Origin: Incurvaria masculella
Taxonomy: Eukaryota > Arthropoda > Insecta > Lepidoptera > Incurvariidae
NCBI GenBank assembly: GCA_946894095.1
Contig: OX335653.1
Span: 1,121,001 to 1,185,000, forward strand
Reading direction: 5' to 3'
DNA: 64,000 nucleotides
The notes under the pieces are model-generated. The model worked only from the letters and a program-made list of their open reading frames with translations. It had not been told where the DNA came from and ran no database searches. A program made the position numbers and the translations under genes. The first letter of the stretch is position 1. Every line of letters begins with the position of its first letter. Shown here in pieces: positions 11,596 through 23,984 of the stretch.

Positions 11596-11930
11596 TGTTT
11601 GATCACAGAATACGATTAACGCCTGATGTTTCTTGTGGTAATGATTGTTCGAATCCCAGGGTTTCTTTAACTTTTAAATTGTGTAAAGGTAAATGTGCAT
11701 TATGGTTGTGGACTCAGGAGACTGCACGCATCGGAACCCAAATCGGCCTCTACCCGTCCAGATTTTTTTTTTAATGTGAATTATTCCAAATCTGAATAAA
11801 AGTGATGTAACGAAACCATGCCGAGTGTTGGTAAACTACCGAATACTATCAACGAAAGCGTGAAATGTTTTCCATAATATATACATTATCATCCGTGCTG
11901 GTGTAATGAGAGCATTGTGTGTTACTAAAA
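11596..11930. other. Gene-free stretch
   Basis: No gene or element recognised. Confidence 0.35.
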
Positions 11931-12486
11931 TGCCAGGAGGTCACGACATTTTTGGTCACGATAAGGTAAATAGCTGAATCTGGGTTCACATGTTAGAGAC
12001 AAACCCTCCGATACTAAATATGTCGGTCTGCCTGCGCCAAGTGGTTGCGTTACCTAGATTGGCTATATAAAATAGATGTTGGTATGTACCTGCTGATGAA
12101 TATACTCATTGTCTAGAAACAATGATAAATATTAATTATGCACCAAAAACTATTCGGTTTTTTAATTAAATACTTAAATATACCTAAACTTATGTCTGTA
12201 ACCTAAATCTCCTATATCTACGAAATGCAACCAAAAATTTGTTCAGTTTTTGTATTGCTAACCAAGTATGTACTGATACTTTCATGCTTCGTCATTTGCA
12301 TCCATTTACCTTATTATATATATTTTTTGTCACCATAACGACTTTTTCAGGCGCCTTATCTACGTAACGCAACCACTTGGAACAGGTAGACCAACACATT
12401 AAGCTTCAGAGGGTTGGTATTTATCTCCTGAACCCAGTTTCAGCCATTTACGTTATCGTTACCATTTTTGTCGCGACCTCCTAGTC
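11931..12486 (-). repeat. GGAGGTCGCGAC-ended MITE, reverse copy
   Basis: The ends are CCAGGAGGTCACGACA at 11933 and TCGCGACCTCCTAG at about 12483. The interior matches the copies at 9398 and 27169. Confidence 0.75.
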
Positions 12487-13235
12487 TATAAGAGCTGTGA
12501 ACTGGGCACAGAGTCAGGATTTCGCTGATAGGGGGGCAAATATTAAGGCTAACATTTCGGAGGAGTAAAAATTGTTTGATTTCTTATATGATCTCAAATG
12601 AAAAGAAAATTACAGCAACAAGCACAGACAGCGTTACGAGAAATCTGAATCTTCGCTGCTTCTACCTCTCCCCTGCCGTCACCCTATCCGAGCGTTATAA
12701 CTAGCATGTTACGCATGTACCTACCCCCTCTCCCCGCGCTTCAAGCGTTGCTGTGGCACTCTGCTCCACTGTCGGTTCCCTCATAACGTACCAAGCGATC
12801 TTAAAAGTTTTCTTAAGGGCGTCATAACAGCTGATTGCATTCCGGTTCATAAGCGCGTAAGTGAAACCATATTTTATTATTTTTTTAAATTCGGAATTTG
12901 AATGAAAAATGCATAGATAGTCTAGCTATATTTGGAACCTACAACGGTAAATATCGGACGCTCATATTCTGTGTTCAAACTTTATTTTGGAAAATGTTTG
13001 AATGTTTTTCTAATTTGAGAAGACAAAGCATCAGCGACTTTCAGTTTTATCTTTAAATAATAGATACACCATCAATCCACATATTTATTTTTGGATTATT
13101 GAAATTAGTCCTTGTTATTTTTATTTATAATTAAATGTTGTTTTACTTACGTAATTATCAAACGACGAAATCAGCTCTTATCACACCCTTAACGCTTGAA
13201 CATTTAAGACCCTCCAGCAAAAGACGTTTCAATTC
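12487..13235. other. Gene-free stretch
   Basis: A pyrimidine-rich, relatively GC-rich block at 12650-12780 lies between AT-rich flanks. No gene or known repeat is recognised. Confidence 0.35.
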
Positions 13236-13531
13236 AAAAACCGGTCAAGTGCGAGTCGCACTCGCACACGAAGGTTTCCGTACCATCGTACAAGATTTAA
13301 CACAAGAAAAACACGTTTTTTGGATGGGACCCCCCATTTTTTTATTTTTTTTTTTTATTTTACCTATTTGTTGTTATAGCGGCAAAATAAATACACACTC
13401 TGTGAAAATTTCAGCTGCCTACCTTATGGTTCATTTGATACAGCCCAGTGATAGACGGACGGACGGACGGACGGACAGCGGATGCTTAGTAATAGGGTTC
13501 CGTTTTCACTCTTTGGGAACGGAACCCTAAC
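13236..13531 (+). repeat. (CGGA)n-bearing element
   Basis: Usual ends, with an array of about six GGAC units at 13454-13478. Confidence 0.8.
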
Positions 13532-14056
13532 AAAAAGGACATGCATGTCAGACATACAATTATTTAATATATTTTAGAATCCAAAATTTCAAAAACCTAG
13601 TAAAACATTAAGAGCATGGAAACAGTTACCGCCCGTAGTATGGGGAATTAATAGGTTAAGGATTCTCTTAAGGTGTGTTGGCTTATATTATGCCAGAAGG
13701 AGTGACATTAGCCATCCATGTTCAGTTAGAACGATATCAGTTAGTTGATTATGCATCCATGCATATCACGTTCCTGCAAATTTAATTTCTAGGTAAGTCA
13801 GACAAAACACTAAAAACAAATAAAGTAGATTCGCGCCATATTTCGCGTGTATAAACAAACATTGTCTTACGATACATTTAAACAAACTATATTTGTGATC
13901 AGAAGGGATTCTTGCCTTTTAAAAACAATGTTTTCCATTTTGTAAAAATAAATGCAATATTTTTTTGGCATTTTTCGGCGGTTGCAGAATAACCTCGCTG
14001 CGCCAAACCGGCCGACCTCCTTCCGGTACCACGCGTGACTCAGTGGCACAAAACTC
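13532..14056. other. Gene-free stretch
   Basis: No supportable gene. Around 13690-13730 is a weak match to the SINE 3' part (AGTGACATTAGCCATCCATG). Confidence 0.35.
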
Positions 14057-14059
14057 TTA

Positions 14060-14227
14060 GGCTGAGATAAATAGTCGTAACCAAAACTAAGACTAACGGA
14101 AAGTAGTACTTTGTGACGTCAATTTGCATTACTTTGAGATTTCGTTCATACAAAACGTTTCAAAGTGACGTCACAAAGTACTACTTTTCGTTAGTCTTAG
14201 TTACTGTTACGACTATTTATCTCAGCC
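14060..14227. mobile_element. Foldback (palindromic) MITE
   Basis: Two arms of about 75 bases are nearly perfect inverted copies. The left runs from GGCTGAGATAAATAGTCGTA to TACTTTGTGACGTCA and the right is its complement, ending CTCAGCC. A loop of about 30 bases separates them. TTA flanks both sides (14057-14059 and 14228-14230), compatible with a TA or TTA target duplication. Nothing is encoded; the transcript would form a strong hairpin. Confidence 0.85.
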
Positions 14228-14566
14228 TTACACGCTATGGACGAGCGGGTATGCACGGATGCGTACCGAGATAATTAAAATTGAGAGACGATAAGCTAAA
14301 TTGTACGATGATTTTTAAGTCCTGCTAAAAGTATTATTTACCTGCGTAGTACAGCATGTCCTAAATTATAACTGACAATTTATTAGTAAAATAATATTTT
14401 GTAATATGTCAGTATTAGAATATCATTCGCGGTAAGAAATACAGTGGAGGCTATCATCAATGTACCGGAATACCGGAATACTGTAGTATTGGTTTCCTTT
14501 CCAATGGAAATTACTATACATTTCCCAAAATCTGTAATTGGATTGTAAATTAATTAGTTAATTAAT
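14228..14566. other. Gene-free stretch
   Basis: No gene recognised. AT-rich, with CCGGAATACCGGAATAC at about 14464-14481. Confidence 0.35.
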
Positions 14567-14607
14567 GGGGTTCCGTTTTTACCCTTTGAGTACGGAACCC
14601 TAAAAAC
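14567..14607 (+). repeat. 3' fragment of the (CGGA)n element
   Basis: Only the tail survives: GGGTTCCGTTTTTACCC then ACGGAACCCTAAAAA. Confidence 0.7.
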
Positions 14608-14810
14608 GGTATACAAAAAATTATGCTTCATTTAACATCTTGACAAAGTAAATATAATCCTAATAGGCTGTGCTATTCATGTTATTTTTAAAGCGCCTGC
14701 TAATTTGACCCAAAAACTGTGCCGTAAGTAAACTTTACGCATTTACTTGACACTGGCAAGTCATACATTTTCGTAAAGATGGGTTTTTACTGTTGAATTT
14801 GAAAATGCCT

Positions 14811-15040
14811 ATCCTACCTCACCCGGCATATTCCCCTGACATAGCACCATGTGATTTTACCTTTTTGAAAAAAAAATAAGAAACAATTAATGGTAAAAGC
14901 TTTGAGAGCAAACACAAAAATAGCTTCTTATAATTTTGAGACTTCTGAAGTGTCTAAAGAAGAATGGTCAGAGGTATTTTCCAATTGGTTTAGCCGTATG
15001 TAAAAGTGTAATACGGTGAATACTTTGAAAATATCGATAC
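14811..15040 (+). pseudogene. mariner transposase C-terminal remnant
   Basis: From 14811 one frame reads ILPHPAYSPDIAPCDF, the diagnostic block around the third catalytic Asp of mariner (D34D) transposases, and stops at about 14877. After a frame change, about 14919-15005 reads IASYNFETSEVSKEEWSEVF and then a W-F-S-R-M segment. This matches the usual mariner C-terminus (W..F..W..RM.KC). At least one frameshift and several stops make it non-functional. The first two catalytic Asp residues are not visible upstream. Confidence 0.75.
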
Positions 15041-17244
15041 CCGAAATAAAAAACAAATATTCTAATAATATCTAATCTATTTTGGCTTATATGCATATAT
15101 TAACAGTATTTATCAAGCTCGAGTAATAAAAAGAATTGTTTTTTTTAAATACCTTCTGGAACTCTCTGAATCCCCCTGTACATATAGAATGCGGTAGGTC
15201 ACGAAGTAAAAAAGGCAGATTCACGAACGTGACCATCTGTGTCCATAAACACTAAGGGGCCCACCGTATGTGCAAGAGCCGTTATGGCAAGGTTATTCAT
15301 CTCGAAAACTTCTTCGCGTTTATTAAAAAGTGGACGTGCATTCATTTTCATGGCTTTTCGGAGATAATTGAGGGAACGCAAGCCACCTAGGACATCTTGA
15401 TATTTTGTAATCGTAAAATATCGTAAATGAGCGTTCGTGGCCTAGATGTTTGCGTGCTTCTCGACCGGGATGCCTAGGGATCGATACTACTGCATGACTT
15501 TCTTTCTCGTTTAGAGTTTGATAAGTGTTGTAGACATTCCATGCATTTGGATTAAATTTACTTGTTCTCTAAATGAATGCAACTCGGGATACCAGTTGAC
15601 CACAAACATACCATAATCTTATGAAGTTCTTGAAAATTGGCCTGTTTAAAGTGGAGCACGGTCATACGTCACATGTCTCTACCCCCTAATTACTTATTGA
15701 TAGATATTATTGATAGATATGGTTATAACTCAGACAAAATTTAAGGAATGTGGACCGGCTTAATGTTGTAACTATCAATTAGTTTTGCTTAATTATGTTT
15801 AAATCCATGGATAGAATAAAGTTTATATCCCTAATTTCTAGATAAAAAAAATATTTGTGCTTTGCGTCTCCAATGTCGATTAGTTAGTCTGTTAGTTCTA
15901 ATTATTCCAAAACACAAGATATCCGCGCTCAGAAGTTGTTTTAAATATGCATGAAAGTATGAATAAAACTTCAATGAAAATTTACATTTGCCTTATGTGA
16001 ATTTGTATTCAATGGAAAAATTTAAAATATTTAAAGATACATTTATTTTAAATAATACATATCATCCCCTGTAATCATTAAAAGTTCTCAACTTTCAGTA
16101 AGTTTCGTAAGACATTTCTCGTTCCATACAAACACTCGGTTCTTATAACAGTTAACTCATTCATGATTTGTGTAACCTCTTGGTTGTAATAATGTAAAGT
16201 TAGGGTCTCGTTGTCGTATCGTTGTGTGAAATTATAACATAACACAATTAGGCTAACAACATGCCTGTGAGTCTAATTACTTAGGGAGCTTGCGAGCATT
16301 TGGATAATTAATTTGCTCATGTTTCATTATTGAAGCTCGGTTAGTAAGAAACGATGATAATCTTTACATGTATATGTTACAGGTAAACCCGATATTGGTT
16401 AAAGTCGGAAATCTTTTTTTTTAAGGTAATTAAGATCTTTGAGATATACCTGTGTTGGGGGGCACTAATTTATATATTTTTTGATTTTAATTTAAAAAAA
16501 TAACCTCAACCTATAGGTATATTTTTAGATTTTTTTTTTGATACAAAACATTTTCAAGTTCTATTTTTCTATTTTATTGACATCAACTCTTAATTAGTGC
16601 AAGCATGGGTACAAGTGCAGAAATAAAAAATAACTTCAAGGAAAAAATATTTCGAACATCGGGCTTTACCCGTAACATACATATAAAATTCGTAATTCCC
16701 TCCTAAACAGGTTTTTAGCTATTTGGACCCGGTAGGTCCCGCTAATGTCGAGATCTGGATATGTTTTATTAAACTGAATGTTCGAATTACGCGCCTGCGA
16801 AGATTCTCGCCCATATTTGACCGGGCTCCGCTCGGGTGAATAAAAAAACCACCAAATTGAAGCCGGGACTTCAGCTCGGTCAGTCTATAAAAGTCGGGTA
16901 TCGCTGTTTTGTAGAGATACAGCCCTCAAGCGCTAAAGTTAAAAAAATAAATATTCAAACATGTTCAAAGACCGCGGTAATCTAAAAAGTATAATTTCTA
17001 AGTTTTGCTCTATCCAGCCTTATTAGTTACCCCAGTCCTTTGTTAAGGGTAGCCCTAAACTGTCTACAGTACAGGATCACGTTGTATTGACCTCAAATAC
17101 CGTTATCCAAAGTTAAGGCATTTCTTACATCTTTTACAGTAACATGAATACAAAAGCTGAAAATTCCTTATAAATAGAATGGCCGATCCATTATGGCTCA
17201 GCTCCTTGGTGTAAGGAATATTTACGTCAATGGAAGAGAGTACG
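15041..17244. other. Gene-free stretch
   Basis: No gene that I can support. At 15199-15381 (minus) is a 60-codon frame of fairly normal composition, with no recognised motif or splice context. At 16956-16997 the sequence CAAACATGTTCAAAGACCGC matches the flank of the palindromic repeat at 26591-26630. At 16828-16860, GACCGGGCTCCGCTCGGGTG resembles repeat ends near 56510. Confidence 0.35.
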
Positions 17245-17690
17245 AGATAGTTTCAGTTTCAGTTTCTTTCGGAACATTAGATATATATTACACACTCGGA
17301 TTCGTCTTTTTTTTTCCTTTCGATTCGATTACTTCTGGCGAAGAAGAGCCGACAAGAAACTTAGCCAGGTTGTATTATTATTTTTTCCATTGATACTTAC
17401 TTACTAGGTGGTAGGGTTAATCCCGCCCGGGTTGGTACCATCGCATTGAATGAACGATGGTCGAAGTGGCAATGAAAATTGTCCGTGTTTTCCATCCAGT
17501 TCAATGTAGCCGAGCAATATAAGGAAGGTCCTGGCATGGCACCTAGTTCCCATGTGGTGTGTTGGGCTAATACCATGACAGAAGGTGTGGTATTAGCCAT
17601 CATGTCCAGTCACATAAAAAAAAAAACTAGTTTACAGTGATTGATTGATTAGTACTGCTCACAAAGAACATTACATATTTTGGTGAAGGG
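17245..17690 (+). repeat. GTTTCA-type repeat split by a SINE
   Basis: It has the same landmarks as the copy at 8735-8990, interrupted after the ATTGATACTTA block (about 17398) and resumed at ACTAGTTTACAGTGATTG (about 17627). The intervening DNA is a SINE, so the SINE is younger than this repeat. Confidence 0.7.
17400..17623 (+). repeat. SINE body inserted in another repeat
   Basis: It begins TACTAGGTGGTAGGGTTAAT, contains GGTTGGTACCATCGCATT and GGCATGGCACCTAGTTCC, and ends GTCCAGTCACATAAAAAAAA. There is no tRNA head, so this is a 5'-truncated insertion. The untouched copy at 8735-8990 defines the empty site. Confidence 0.75.
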
Positions 17691-17955
17691 CACAACAGAG
17701 TGCAGTGCGCTATGAGTACGGGCTATGATGCATGTGCGTGCGAAGGAGTGAGGTTCGATCGCGGGTGTTGGGGAGATTCAGTCGCACGTGTCTCTCCCGC
17801 GCGGCAAACGATGTGCGGTTGCCGAATTTTCACAATGTATTTAAGTTGGGCTTACATTGCTACAAATGTTCAACCAAAAGTTGATTTATTTATTTATTAA
17901 GAAATATTACGTAGTTAGATTGTGCAGCATTTCAGTGGGTTAAGAGCCGGTAGTC
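17691..17955. other. Gene-free stretch
   Basis: No gene. A GC-rich patch at 17720-17830 is unrecognised. Confidence 0.3.
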
Positions 17956-18160
17956 TCAGTTCTCACCTAAATTGGCGTTTACGTAACTTCGAAGTTCCGT
18001 AAAAACGTCAAACTCCATACAGGTTTTTACTAGATATTCTGTGGTTTTACTTCTTCAAGCTGACAAAGTCAAACTCGGACTTCCGATTTGTATGAAAACA
18101 CGGAGTCGACGTAAACGGCAACGTCGACGTATTTACGGCAACGTTGAGTTATTACTAACT
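17956..18160 (+). repeat. Fragment of a CACCTAAATTGG-ended MITE
   Basis: CTCACCTAAATTGGCGTTTA and later blocks (TAGATATTCTGTGGTTTTAC, AAACTCGGACTTCCGATTTG) match, in inverse order, the more complete copy at 46978-47297. Confidence 0.65.
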
Positions 18161-19820
18161 AGCGGCCCGCTCCGGCTTCGCACGGGTATGAAATATATCT
18201 GAATGGCTCCCGCCGCCCCGTCCGGCCGGTACCGCTGCAAACGCTACGTCCCGCAATTTTTAAATCTGTAATATCTTCGAAAATATTTATTTAAATCATA
18301 TGCTGTAATGGGCCATATAGATCTATATTAAAACAACAATGTATTAAGATATTTAATTGGATAAGGATTAATGCTGCATTGGTTAAAATCGCTTCGAAAA
18401 TTAGCCATAATTTGTCGTAAAAAATAAATGACAATAAAATGTCATTGTGGGATATCCATAAGAGATAGAAATATACCATCGCGGAGTTTACTGTAGACCT
18501 TTTCAATGTGTACAATACTTAGTACATTATTTTGATAAATCTCGTAGGGTTCAGCCTGCGTTTGCAATGTAAGCGGAAAAAAAATAATTTTTTACGACAT
18601 CACATTGGAAACCTCAAAAATAACAGTACTTCTCCACTATTTAAAGCATGTTATTATACATATAAGCCTTCCTCTTCAATCACTCTATCTATTAAAAAAA
18701 ACCGCATCAAAATCCGTTGCTTAGTTTTAAAGATTTAAGCATACATAGGGATATAGGGACAGAGAAAGCGACTTTGTTTTATACTATGTAGTGATTTGAC
18801 AAATCTCGTAGGGTTCAGCCTGCGTTTGCAATGTTAGCGGAAAAATGATTTTTTAAGCTATTGCATAGCTTCTATCGAGGGCCTTGAGCGCGGGGACCGA
18901 ATCCAGAAATTCCGTAACGAAAAAAAAACTCACGCTCCCCACTCCAACGGGCGATGCCGGTAGCGTTACTTCACACCAGGGGGAGCGGGGCCGGGGGCGG
19001 CGGCGGGAGCGGCGGCGGGGGCGGGGCGGCATAAGTTGATACAAATTTGCTATGCAATAGCTTTACCGCGGCAGTCCCCGAGTGCCACACGTCTTTTTTT
19101 ATGACATCACATTGGAAACGTCAAAAATAACAGTATTTCTCCACTATTTAATGGATGTTATTATACATATAAACCTTCCTCTTTAATCACCCTATCTATT
19201 AAAAAAAACCGCATCAAAATCCGTTGCTTAGTTTTAAAGATTTAAGCATACATAGGGATATAGGGACAGAGAAAGCGACTTTGTTTTATACTATGTAGTG
19301 ATTTGACAAATCTCGTAGGGTTCAGCCTGCGTTTGCAATGTTAGCGGAAAAATGATTTTTTAAGCTATTGCATAGCTTCTATCGAGGGCCTTGAGCGCGG
19401 GGACCGAATCCAGAAATTCCGTAACGAAAAAAAAACTCACGCTCCCCACTCCAACGGGCGATGCCGGTAGCGTTACTTCACACCAGGGGGAGCGGGGCCG
19501 GGGGCGGCGGCGGGAGCGGCGGCGGGAGCGGCGGCGGGGGCGGGGCGGCATAAGTTGATACAAATTTGCTATGCAATAGCTTTACCGCGGCAGTCCCCGA
19601 GTGCCACACGTCTTTTTTTATGACATCACATTGGAAACCTCAAAAATAACAGTATTTCTCCACTATTTAATGGATGTTATTATACATATAAACCTTCCTC
19701 TTTAATCACCCTATCTATTAAAAAAAACCGCATCAAAATCCGTTGCGTAGTTTTAAAGATTTAAGCGAACATGGGGATATAGGGACAGAGAAAGCGACTT
19801 TGTTTTATACTATGTAGTGA
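18161..19820. repeat. Retroposon-like repeat with three tandem units
   Basis: It starts with CTAGCGGCCCGCTCCGGCTT, a motif common at the edge of dispersed insect repeats. Three direct units follow, from about 18535, 18794 and 19301, each closing with GCGACTTTGTTTTATACTATG. Units 2 and 3 are 507 and about 519 bp and carry an extra ~240-bp cassette bounded by AAGCTATTGCATAGCTT and its inverse GCTATGCAATAGCTT. The cassette includes a (GGCGGC/GGGAGC)-rich segment, which is 12 bp longer in unit 3. The tail resembles RTE-type retroposon 3' ends, but no reverse transcriptase is present. Confidence 0.7.
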
Positions 19821-20094
19821 TGACACATCCCACATATACTTTTTTGATGACTCATTAGACAGACTCCGCTCCACCATGGTACGGCAAAACTCGACCCTAA
19901 TGATATCTGTCGCTGGGAGGTAGATAAGGTCGCAAGTCCAGATGGTGGAGTTATTGTTAATTGTTGGTTCATCATCCACTGCACTCGGATTGGTTATATT
20001 TCATCATTAGCCAGTTCAGCATTCACAGCGAAGAAGAACTGGCAAGAAACTTCGCTGATTTCAACGTCCACTTAATCTAAGTTTACAAATTTGC

Positions 20095-20518
20095 TTGCCA
20101 CTGACGGGTATAACGTACCTGTTTGCATGAATAAATTATTTTAATTCCTTGTAATATGAAAAGCAAGTCGGTTAAAACACAGATACACAAAAATCTACAG
20201 TTTTGACGTATGCAACAGTTCATAACAAATATCAGTTTATTTTGCAAAGCCTATGTCCTTCATCTAACATGTTACCATTTGGAGTAGGCCAGTCCCCATT
20301 GACAGAACCTGTTTGTGTGAATACATCATTATAATTCCTTGTATGATAAATAGCGAGTCGGTTAAAAACACAGATGAATACATTAAATTAATAACAATTC
20401 ACAAAAATCTATAGTTCATGACGTATGCAACAGTTTATGACAAATATCAGTTTATTTAGCAAAGCCTATGTCCGTCATCTAACATGTTACCAATTGGAAC
20501 AGGCCAGTCCCCATAAAC
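20095..20518. repeat. Two-unit tandem duplication (~210 bp)
   Basis: Blocks ACCTGTTTG, TAATTCCTTGT, GACGTATGCAACAGTT, AAATATCAGTTTATTT and AGGCCAGTCCCCAT occur in the same order at about 20119-20300 and 20306-20513. The units differ by substitutions and a roughly 25-base indel. Not coding. Confidence 0.7.
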
Positions 20519-21151
20519 AGCATCTCTTCACGAGCATCGCGCCGGGTTCAGCCATCGCCTTTCTCAACCATATTTTAGGGAAAGAGGTGACCCGAACCAA
20601 GCGTCACCGCAAGCAAGGACCTTGAAGCGATGCTCTACTCCAGTGGTAATAAGAAAAAAATGTGATACATGTGCACTATTATTTCTGTCATGAACTATAA
20701 CAGTGATCTACTTGATCACATAGTAACGTAACGAAGAGCTGAACTTGTAAATGTAACTTATATCTGAAAAACCACAAAATGCCGCATTAAGCGTTGTCAT
20801 TTGTATATAAGGAAACCGTGGGTCAAAGTCCCATTTGTGACGGTTTGTATGTACCATAGTCTGCTCTATTGTTTTATGTTTGTGTGCGTAGTGTGTGCAG
20901 GCTATGTAAGTAACGTTTCCCCGGCGGGAAGGGTAGACATTGTTGATCACAGCTTCCCGTGCATGTCCTAAAAGCAACTAGGTGACTTATGTATTGATTA
21001 TTCAATGACACCGTCTCCGCAAGCAGTTCTTAAATGGAAATAGTACGTAAAATAAATTAACATACATTACTCAGTCAATTTAGGATGATTGGTGTCATTA
21101 TTTATAATTTATTTCATTCAAAAAAATATGATTTAAAGTGAACTTTTCATC
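20519..21151. other. Gene-free stretch
   Basis: No gene recognised. Confidence 0.3.
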
Positions 21152-21155
21152 TTAA

Positions 21156-21626
21156 GGCGCTAGGACTAGCCAACTACTCGCGCCATACAAATGCACTTTT
21201 TAACAAATGTAATAATATGTCGTGAAACGCTTCAGCATATCCAAATAGAACTCCAGCCTGATAATGGATTGTTAATATTTTTGTATTCCATCATTTGTTT
21301 AAATAATAATAAAAATAAAAAACTTGATTTTTCTCATTAGAAATCTGAAAGTAATTCGATTTCTAGATATAAGCAAAAGCAGTATATTTGCATAAACAAA
21401 AAGTTCCATTTGCTTTTAGATATCTACATTTAGTCAAAAAAGTTCGGAAATGGACACCGTTTCCGCAATGAATTTTGTATAGAAAAAGGAAACATACATT
21501 AACGAAAATAGGTTGATTCCTAGACAAGGAATCATATATTGTAAGAATGACACTTATAATCGTCAGACTTAGTTAGTTAACTTGGGGTGCCTCGTCTAAC
21601 TTTGCGATTTGGCTAGTACCAGGGCC
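21156..21626 (+). mobile_element. TTAA-flanked piggyBac-type MITE, second copy
   Basis: TTAA at 21152-21155 and 21627-21630; ends GGCGCTAGGACTAGCCAA and, inverted, GGCCCTGGTACTAGCCAA. It is 471 bp against 447 bp for the copy at 3969-4415, because it retains a block (AATATGTCGTGAAACGC) missing there. Confidence 0.8.
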
Positions 21627-21630
21627 TTAA

Positions 21631-23039
21631 CGACTCTCTTAAGGCCGCGGCGTCTCTCGGCCTCTGACGCCGGCATGTAAGCCCTACCGCGGGACGCTAG
21701 GCGGAGCTCGGGGCGTGGTCGGTGGTCGGGTCGATACGGCGCCCTCGCCCCGCGCCCCGCGCCGCCGACCCCCCCCCCACCCCCCGACCCGGCAGGTCGA
21801 GAGCTCCGACGACCATGACACCTGCGAGCATGCATGGCGTAGCCACTGGCCGGGGATTGAGGTATTCAGCAGGTGTAGGGATAGTATGGGTGGTACCTTC
21901 TGTACTGAAATCATTGTAATGGTTTTTTTTTTTGGATGCAACATCTACATCTCATGAACTGTTCCATCCGACTTAAATTGTTGATTCCTGTCAATTCAAA
22001 ATATATACTTTTATAAACTTAGACTAAGTCGACGTTGAAAAAAAAATCCAGCGGAGTTTCTTGCCAGTTCTTTGCTGGAATCGCTGAACTGGCTAATGAT
22101 AAAATATGACAAAGTGCAGTCCAATGCAATCGCAGAGCTAATTAAGAAATCACAGAGAGTGAGTGATAGGCTGTGTAGGAGGTGGTCACCGAGTGTATTA
22201 CAATATAACCCACGCACGACTATCACACCCGAACCGCCGCCACCTCTAAAACCTTCAGTCTAGGTTCGCTAGTCTAATGAGAACATTACGGAACACTGTC
22301 TGCAACAAATAGTATGAAGTAGGCCATAAACCTGCGACTATCAGATGACAGGCTCTGCCTTACACTGATTCAGGTAATCTGTGTCAACTCAACAGAGCTG
22401 GCGTAGGTGGGAGCGGGAAGTTAATACAATTACTGACTTCCGATTCCGGTTAAAGGGAATGCTTCCGGTTAAAGGGAAGAGTGTTTTTGACATTTTTAGC
22501 CATTATTGTTCAACTTATCACAAAAGCTTTCAATTGAAGTTATATGAATATTATTTGTTTGGCGTTACGCTGCCATTTATTTTATGTTTAGCGCGGCATA
22601 TGGCTTACGCCAGGACCTAATAATAGGATGCGCGACGATGCCCATGGGTTTTCCAATTTTCGTGTAGGTAGCGCCGCCCTAGGCTGCCGAGTGTCTCAGC
22701 GGTTGGCGCACTCTCCGAATCTGAGACAAGGTCCTGGCGGGGTCATCATTTCCATCATCGTCGTTGTGCTCCTCGATCTATTGGAGGATAACATTTTGGA
22801 AGAAATCTTCTCTTGACCGTGAGTGCATTGTTAAACCAGACCCTGCAGTGGCAGCACAAACAAACAATATGGCTATATCGATCGATATAAGTCTATCTTG
22901 CTCGTTTTCGCCCGTGCGATAAGCGAAACGAAACCCCGTCTATCGATTGATTCTGTCGTCTCGCTGCGTTTGTGCTTCCCGCTGCTGAGGTATTTATATT
23001 TTTCTCAAGTGCTTATAATGAAACGGGCTATCTTAAAAT
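21631..23039. other. Gene-free stretch with a GC-rich block
   Basis: 21640-21830 is very GC-rich with a C-run at about 21770-21785 and no recognised gene. At 22046-22110, TTTCTTGCCAGTTCTTTGCT resembles a dispersed repeat seen inverted near 20020-20060. At 22677-22740 is a tRNA-like stretch (TCAGCGGTTGGCGCACTC) that might be a SINE head, but a B box is not convincing. Confidence 0.35.
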
Positions 23040-23984
23040 ATGTTTGAAAAATGTTACGGCTTTTCACGCGGCAGGTAGAGATATTCTCCGACGTTTCGAG
23101 CTAATCATTCAGCCCGATTTACGCCCACGGCGAGCCTAGCGGTCACCTCAGTCGCACAGTATGGAATTTGACCTGATTTTCGGACATGGTCTTTTTATTC
23201 CAGAACTAGTTAGTCTTTAGTATTTTAAAAGGTAGAGCAGAACTCCCATGTGTCAATTATGTTTATTTTCAAAGTTATAAATTTTTGAAAAACTAACTTT
23301 TATTTGGCCATAAATTAAAGAAAATTATATTTCTCGGAGATTATGGAATATTTTGATAATTTTAACTCTTAATATACAAGAAAGACTACAGCCCACTTTT
23401 CTGAAGTAACTTCTAACCTTCTGCAGTCACTAAAACACGAGAAAAAAATATTTTTTTATTTTTAGTTTTTATTTTTTTTCTCCTAAACCAAGACGTATTA
23501 GCACACATTTTTTACATTAGGATTAACCTTAGACCATCTTTAATAAGCACCAGTTTAACCAAAAGCTAATCTCACTTGGTATAGGAGTTATATCTACGTA
23601 ATTTTTTTCATTAGGGTTGCCACAAAATGTTGGCCTATGTTTGGCCGAAAAGTTTAATCATATAAATAATAGTTTATCGAAATATATCAATGGTTAAATT
23701 AATCAAGACTGTAAATAAACCAAGAATCAATCACACATATTTTTACAACACCCCTACACATAAATCCGGAATAATTAAAATAATAAAAAACAGGGTAAGT
23801 GAGTAAATGAAGTGTTACATGTATTTGCATATTTCTTAAAATTTATTGAATGGTATTGTATGGTGAAGCAGGCGAAGGAAATATCATTATGCTAAGATAT
23901 CAATAATAATGTTATAATGCAAAAATCTTACAATAATAATAGTATTAGAATAGGAGAAGATTATTTCCGAAATTAAAATAATTA

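Noticed and set aside
18853..19563. Arg/Pro-rich frames at 18853-19044 and 19360-19563
   Set aside because: They are translations of the GC-rich tandem cassette and change length with its 12-base indel. No gene is supported.
21631..21645. CGACTCTCTTAAGG resembles the conserved 28S rRNA site used by R2 elements
   Set aside because: Only about 13 bases match. The following GC-rich DNA does not continue as 28S rRNA, and no R2 reverse transcriptase is nearby.
22677..22745. tRNA-like stretch TCAGCGGTTGGCGCACTC
   Set aside because: A-box-like only. There is no good B box and no repeat copy in the window, so no tRNA or SINE is claimed.
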